NCBI GenBank assembly: GCA_003979035.1
Contig: RXOA01000086.1
Span: forward strand, 1 to 17,001
Direction of reading: 5' to 3'
Source: Candidatus Bipolaricaulota bacterium
GTDB lineage: Bacteria > Bipolaricaulota > Bipolaricaulia > UBA7950 > UBA9294
Length of the DNA stretch: 17,001 nt
Part shown: positions 13,594 to 17,001 of the stretch, one piece after another
Layout of the letters: every line of letters begins with the position of its first letter
Position numbering within the stretch: position 1 is the stretch's first letter
Position numbers and translations under genes: made by a program
Notes under the pieces: model-generated
The model's input: the letters and a program-made list of their open reading frames with translations, nothing else
Database searches by the model: none
What the model was told of the DNA's origin: nothing

Positions 13594-13600
13594 GGTATTC

Positions 13601-14830
13601 TTGAACGCGCTATTGATCCTCGGAAGCACGGTAGTTGCCGGCTATTTCCTTGGAGAGTTGGCTGCCAAGCTCGGGCTTCCGCGCGTCAGCGGCTACATCC
13701 TCGCTGGGCTGGCTCTCAATCCGAACCTCACAACATTCGTTCCCCCAGCATTTGTCGCCTCGACAGGGACGGTGACCAACCTATCCCTTGCCGTGCTGAC
13801 GTTCGCTGTGGGGGGAACGCTCGCGTTCGCCTCGCTGAAAGAGCTTGGAAAAGGAATTCTGTTCCTCGCGCTCGGTGAATCGGAGCTGTCGGCGCTTCTG
13901 GTGACCGGTGGCTTGATGGTGACACTTCCGTTCTTCGTTCATATCGAGGGAACGTATCTGACGACCATTCTGCCGCTGGCTCTTCTCCTTGGCGCGCTCG
14001 CATCCCCTACCGATCCGTCCGCTACGTTGGCGGTGATCCATCAGTACAAGGCCAAGGGGATCGTATCCTTCAGTATCATGGCGTCCGCTGCCGTCGACGA
14101 CGCGTTGGGAATCCTCAATTTCAGCTTCGCCACGATGATCGCGACGATTCTTGTCGCGCACACTGCAGGAGGCTTCGAGACGCTCATCGAGCCGTTCATC
14201 GCCATTTTCGGCGCCATTGGACTGGGCGTGGCGTGCGGGCTTCTGTTCCACTTCATTCCGAGGCTTCTTCATGCCGAAGCGGACGGGCTTCTGTTGGTTC
14301 TGCTCATTGGATTGCTCGCCCTCGCCTACGGCCTTTCCACCACGTTCAAACTTGATGAACTACTGTCCACCATGGCCATGGGCGTCATGGTTGTGAACTT
14401 CGGCAATCGCAGGGACCGCGTGTTCCATTTGCTCGAGGAATACGTGGAGCCAATCGTGTTTGTGCTGTTCTTCACGATCAGCGGGATGCTGCTTGACTTC
14501 CAGGTCCTGTTCCGTTTCTTCCCCGTCGTCCTCATCTTCGTCCTGTTCCGATCGTTGGGGAAGATCGGTGGAGCCTACCTTGGAGCCACAGTCGGGCGCA
14601 CATCGCGAGAGGTCCGCCGCTATGCCGGTTGGGGATTGATCCCCCAGGGTGGTATCGTGATCGGACTCGCGCTGGTGCTGCAGAGGAACACCGCCTTTGG
14701 CGACCTCAGCTCAATCCTCGTCAACGTGGTCATTGGCGCAACCGTGATTCATGAACTCATCGGCCCGCTCACGGCCAAATTGGCCATCCTCAAGTCGGGA
14801 GAGATCGGCGGCGGCATCAACCCTTCCTAG
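13601..14830 (+). CDS. Cation/proton antiporter, CPA family membrane protein
   Basis: The protein is 409 aa and mostly hydrophobic, with about 11-13 membrane segments. It matches the Na+/H+ or K+/H+ exchanger fold. ELAAKLGLPRVSGYILAGL near residue 20 is the first conserved segment. ASPTDPSATLAV near 133 and AAVDDALG near 162 are the crossing-helix motifs carrying ion-binding and proton-carrying acidic residues. No cytosolic RCK/TrkA-N domain follows, so ion selectivity and gating cannot be inferred. The start is TTG at 13601, with AAGGAG 9 nt upstream. The open frame extends upstream to 13415 but crosses two perfect hairpins and encodes non-membrane, Arg-rich sequence, so a longer protein is unlikely. 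The SD lies within a 16-bp hairpin, suggesting translational control. No partner subunit is adjacent. Confidence 0.9.
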   Translation: MNALLILGSTVVAGYFLGELAAKLGLPRVSGYILAGLALNPNLTTFVPPAFVASTGTVTNLSLAVLTFAVGGTLAFASLKELGKGILFLALGESELSALLVTGGLMVTLPFFVHIEGTYLTTILPLALLLGALASPTDPSATLAVIHQYKAKGIVSFSIMASAAVDDALGILNFSFATMIATILVAHTAGGFETLIEPFIAIFGAIGLGVACGLLFHFIPRLLHAEADGLLLVLLIGLLALAYGLSTTFKLDELLSTMAMGVMVVNFGNRRDRVFHLLEEYVEPIVFVLFFTISGMLLDFQVLFRFFPVVLIFVLFRSLGKIGGAYLGATVGRTSREVRRYAGWGLIPQGGIVIGLALVLQRNTAFGDLSSILVNVVIGATVIHELIGPLTAKLAILKSGEIGGGINPS

Positions 14831-15221
14831 GCCGCGGCAGCCCCCGCGAACCGATCCTCGAGGACCGCCACGGCATCGAAGAATCAGGATTGCATCCAAG
14901 AGCCGGTACGAGCGCTTGGTCATCCCGCTCGACCGATGCAGCCGTACGCCCGTCTCTTCGAACGATTCCCGCCGAATCGACTCCGAGCCGGCAGGCAAGC
15001 GCCTCCCGACAAAAGAAGACGCAGGAAGGTATGAGAACCTCCCTGCTGTCTTCTACCGGGTGGTGCTAGCTGTCTGTGAGGAAAATGTAACCTGCGGCTC
15101 GGTTAGATAGTGGGACTTGTGTCCGTTTTTTGCGATATGAATGTCCTGCTCCGCTTCTCCATACACAAGATTGCGAGGGCTCTCAACGCGAAGCTCCACG
15201 ACGGCGACAGAGTCGGCCGGA
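14831..15221. other. Intergenic gap between convergent transcripts
   Basis: No ORF here is convincing. It holds the minus-strand terminator at 15008-15054. It also has a weak plus-strand candidate for the antiporter end, GGAC/GTCC with loop TTGT followed by G and TTTTTT (about 15113-15131). Nothing else was recognised. Confidence 0.6.
15008..15054 (-). terminator. Intrinsic terminator of the NuoG-like/racemase transcript
   Basis: Read on the minus strand, AGAAGAC, CAGG and AGGT pair in order with ACCT, CCTG and GTCTTCT (15054-15014), with small internal mismatches and a 6-nt loop. The 3' arm runs into TTCTTTTG. It sits about 170 nt past the racemase stop. The stem and T-rich tail fit only minus-strand transcription. 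Confidence 0.6.
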
Positions 15222-15929
15222 TCAGGCAAGCGCTCGAGTCAGTGCGAGAATGTGTGAAACGGTGGCTCGAGCGAGAACACTCATCGAATCGATGACCTCG
15301 GCTTCGACATCATCGGGTTGAATCAGCAGGGAGACCTCCGTGCAACCGACGAGAATCGCATCGGCTCCCCGGTCAAGCATCGACCGCGCTACGGCAGCGA
15401 CTTGTCGGCGACCGATCAGGGATCCTGCCTTGACTCCGGCGACGGCATCCATGATCTCCTGGCATTGCTCGGGGTCGGGAACACAAAGGCGTGGCCCGCC
15501 GTCTCCGAACGCCTTTTCATACAGCTCGGCATGCAGTGCGCCATGGGTCGCGAGGACTCCGAGTTCTTGAGGGCTTGACGGCGTGTGGCGGATCACATGG
15601 ACGGTTTCCTCGATCATGTTGATGATCGGAATGGACACGGCTTCCTGCAGCTCCTTGTACCAGGCATGGGCCGTGTTGCATGGCATTGCAAGGCAGGTCG
15701 CCCCGGCCGATTCGAGACGACGCGCCACAATGATGAGCCGAGCAAGCGGACTCTTGCCTCGTCCTGCCAAAGCGTCCTGCCGGCTCGGAATGGACGGATC
15801 ACTGTCGATCAAGACATGGAGGTGCTCGTCGTCACCGCGCGCCGGCGTCATCGCCACGAGTCGTCGGTAGAACTCCGCCGTCGCTTGGGGACCCATTCCG
15901 CCAATAACGCCTACCGTCGGCCGTTTCAA
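15222..15929 (-). CDS. Aspartate/glutamate racemase family protein
   Basis: This 235-aa protein belongs to the cofactor-independent Asp/Glu racemase superfamily, which interconverts L- and D-amino acids with two catalytic cysteines. Both are present: C84 in AMPCNTAH and C196 in VGCTEVSLL. The N-terminus KRPTVGVIGGMGPQATAEFY and the DSDPSIPSRQDALAGRG segment are typical of aspartate racemase or YgeA-type members. MurI glutamate racemases look different. The start is TTG at 15929, with GGAGGG (15941-15936) 6 nt upstream, and it overlaps the previous stop as TTGA. A longer frame to 16121 is the shadow of the upstream gene. A role in D-Asp supply for peptidoglycan is possible but not shown. The substrate cannot be read from sequence. 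Sitting behind a NuoG-like subunit is odd. Confidence 0.9.
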   Translation of the reverse strand: MKRPTVGVIGGMGPQATAEFYRRLVAMTPARGDDEHLHVLIDSDPSIPSRQDALAGRGKSPLARLIIVARRLESAGATCLAMPCNTAHAWYKELQEAVSIPIINMIEETVHVIRHTPSSPQELGVLATHGALHAELYEKAFGDGGPRLCVPDPEQCQEIMDAVAGVKAGSLIGRRQVAAVARSMLDRGADAILVGCTEVSLLIQPDDVEAEVIDSMSVLARATVSHILALTRALA

Positions 15930-17001
15930 GCTGCACCCTCCAGAAGGGACCCAAGTGCCCTGTCCATCCGCGCAGCCAGGGAAGCCGGGGTCGACCCCGC
16001 AACGGCGACAGCACAGGCCGTTGTTCCCATGTTGACACCGACGATATCCGCCAATCCGTCGTACTGCTCCGGGAGCCCTTTCACGCCCAGCGCGGTCGCC
16101 AATCGCCCGACGACTTCCCACGTTTCGAGGCCGAGAGGACTGTGTGCGGCTTGGACCAATTCCCGTTCCCCGCGCATCCCCACAACTCGACCGCGTGTTT
16201 CAATCGGAGTTCTCATCGGCAAGACAATCTGGGCCCGCTCGGTCGTTGCATTCGGAACTGAACTTACAGCGATGAGCGCTTCGACATCCAGCAAGTACCG
16301 CCTCCCTGCTGCCGTGCTCACGGGATCGGAACCAACGCTGATCCATACGCTTGCGGCGCCGATCAAGTTCTCGACAAACCCCAGCCGTCGCAATCCAATG
16401 CCGTTCGCCGTCGCCGGGACGAGAAGCATCTTCCATCGAGGTTCCATCTTGACCAATCCGGCGATCGCTTCAAGAGCATCATGGTCTACCGCACGCGACC
16501 CCACGACAAAGACAACCCGTCTCGCTGTGCCGATCGCTGCAACGGCTTCACGGACTCCTTGATCGTCGGGTGTCGCATCGGATCGGGCGTCCCGAAGTCC
16601 ACCCAGCAACGCCAGAGTCGTTTCCGCCGGCAATTCTGCCGTCGCTCCGGGCACGCGCGCCCCGAGACTGATCAGGCGGACCCCGCGGATCATCGCCTGG
16701 CGGAGGATCGCGTCTACGGAGATCTTCTCGTACGACTCAGTCGGGCCGATCGCCACAAGGACATCCGCTCGGTCAAGCTCATCCGACGCGACAAGGCTGT
16801 CCGCATCGATCTCCACCTTCGGACTGGGTACGACGTCGAAGATCGGTGATCCGGCGCGAATTCCGTCCGCCAATCGTGCCACCATCCACCCTTCCTCGTG
16901 CGTCAACAAACCGGTACCGAAGACCGCCGCTCGCCCGTCGGCTTGGCTGACGAGCATCGCAGCCTCGCGCAGTGCCTCATCCCATGACGCCTCGACCAAC
17001 A
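15926..17001 (-). CDS. NuoG-like molybdopterin-family oxidoreductase subunit (5' end outside window)
   Basis: The frame is open to the window edge, so the N-terminal part, where iron-sulfur ligands of NuoG or formate dehydrogenase would lie, is missing. The visible 358 residues begin with ASWDEALREAA, the standard entry to the MopB catalytic-like domain. Later come VLVAIGPTESYE, LLVPATANGIGLRRLG (compare the N-x-x-G segment of NuoG), ISVGSDPVST, and ATTERAQIVLPMRTPIETRGRVVGMRGERE-type residues (positions about 16250-16160), as in NuoG. It is probably complex I subunit G or the related subunit of an electron-bifurcating hydrogenase or formate dehydrogenase. Which one cannot be settled without the N-terminus. 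Molybdopterin is often absent in NuoG. The stop overlaps the racemase TTG start by 4 bp. Confidence 0.75.
   Translation of the reverse strand, partial: LVEASWDEALREAAMLVSQADGRAAVFGTGLLTHEEGWMVARLADGIRAGSPIFDVVPSPKVEIDADSLVASDELDRADVLVAIGPTESYEKISVDAILRQAMIRGVRLISLGARVPGATAELPAETTLALLGGLRDARSDATPDDQGVREAVAAIGTARRVVFVVGSRAVDHDALEAIAGLVKMEPRWKMLLVPATANGIGLRRLGFVENLIGAASVWISVGSDPVSTAAGRRYLLDVEALIAVSSVPNATTERAQIVLPMRTPIETRGRVVGMRGERELVQAAHSPLGLETWEVVGRLATALGVKGLPEQYDGLADIVGVNMGTTACAVAVAGSTPASLAARMDRALGSLLEGAA

Larger units (their letters stand above)
12607..13600 (+). other. Gene-poor kilobase rich in inverted repeats
   Basis: Small ORFs here (for example 12645-12956 plus, 12798-13196 minus) show no recognisable domain, no good SD and biased arginine/serine composition, so I do not call genes. 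What can be seen are perfect inverted repeats. They are GCCGCAAT/ATTGCGGC (12610-12656), GGTGTC/GACACC (12933-12945), GGAGAAG/CTTCTCC (12967-12988) and GGTGAA/TTCACC (13258-13274), plus the two long ones at 13477-13509 and 13557-13593 listed separately. The stretch may be a decayed gene, an RNA-encoding region or a long antiporter leader. Confidence 0.6.

Noticed and set aside
13415..13600. 62-residue N-terminal extension of the antiporter
   Set aside because: It crosses two perfect hairpins and is Arg-rich and hydrophilic. TTG 13601 with AAGGAG at 9 nt starts just before the first membrane helix.
15110..15295. 61-aa plus-strand ORF
   Set aside because: It has no SD, begins in the terminator gap and runs antisense into the racemase gene.
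15930..16121. Longer racemase starting at 16121
   Set aside because: The extra sequence is the out-of-frame overlap with the NuoG-like gene. TTG 15929 has a GGAGGG SD and matches the family N-terminus.
1..17001. tRNA, rRNA, SRP, tmRNA or RNase P genes
   Set aside because: I looked by eye for T-loop (GTTCRA) sequences paired with acceptor stems and for the conserved cores of these RNAs and found none. A tRNAscan-SE and Infernal run would be decisive.

Overview
The window is about 17 kb of GC-rich (roughly 60% by eye) bacterial chromosome. Genes are tightly packed, several overlap by 4 bp, Shine-Dalgarno (SD) sequences are GGAGG-type, and GTG and TTG starts are used. Housekeeping genes dominate. 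I see no phage, insertion sequence, CRISPR array, tRNA or rRNA. The lineage cannot be fixed from sequence alone. YhbD-type and bactofilin genes recall Bacillota, but a less studied GC-rich anaerobic phylum fits equally well.

Layout. (1) 1-5787, plus strand: a coupled housekeeping operon of dnaG (5' end missing), rpoD, miaA, a fused NAD(P)H-hydrate repair gene (nnrE-nnrD) and tatD. (2) 5788-7760: ATP-dependent PEP carboxykinase with its own promoter, a leader hairpin and a likely terminator. (3) 7926-9829: a very good sigma-70 promoter, then 11 to 12 tandem copies of a 32/33-bp hairpin-forming repeat, then a YhbD-like MerR-type protein overlapping a bactofilin-like protein. (4) 9925-11319, minus strand: dihydrolipoamide dehydrogenase. 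(5) 11424-12606: a structured leader resembling a shortened c-di-GMP-I (GEMM) riboswitch, then an exported subtilisin-like protease. (6) 12607-13600: about 1 kb with no convincing gene but several perfect inverted repeats. The last one buries the SD of the next gene. (7) 13601-14830: a cation/proton antiporter with a TTG start. (8) 15008-17001, minus strand: a NuoG-like molybdopterin-family subunit (5' end beyond the window) overlapping an Asp/Glu-racemase-family gene, with a terminator behind them.

The strongest candidate for something undescribed is the repeat array in the leader of the yhbD-bactofilin operon. Each unit carries the complementary arms GAATGGC and GCCATTC. These are conserved in 11/11 and 9/11 units, while linkers vary in sequence and length. 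The arms can pair within a unit or across unit boundaries, and the array lies just downstream of a strong promoter and upstream of the yhbD SD. Two other leaders deserve attention: the GEMM-like element before the protease, where an upstream helix would compete with the aptamer core, and the 16-bp hairpin that contains the antiporter SD.
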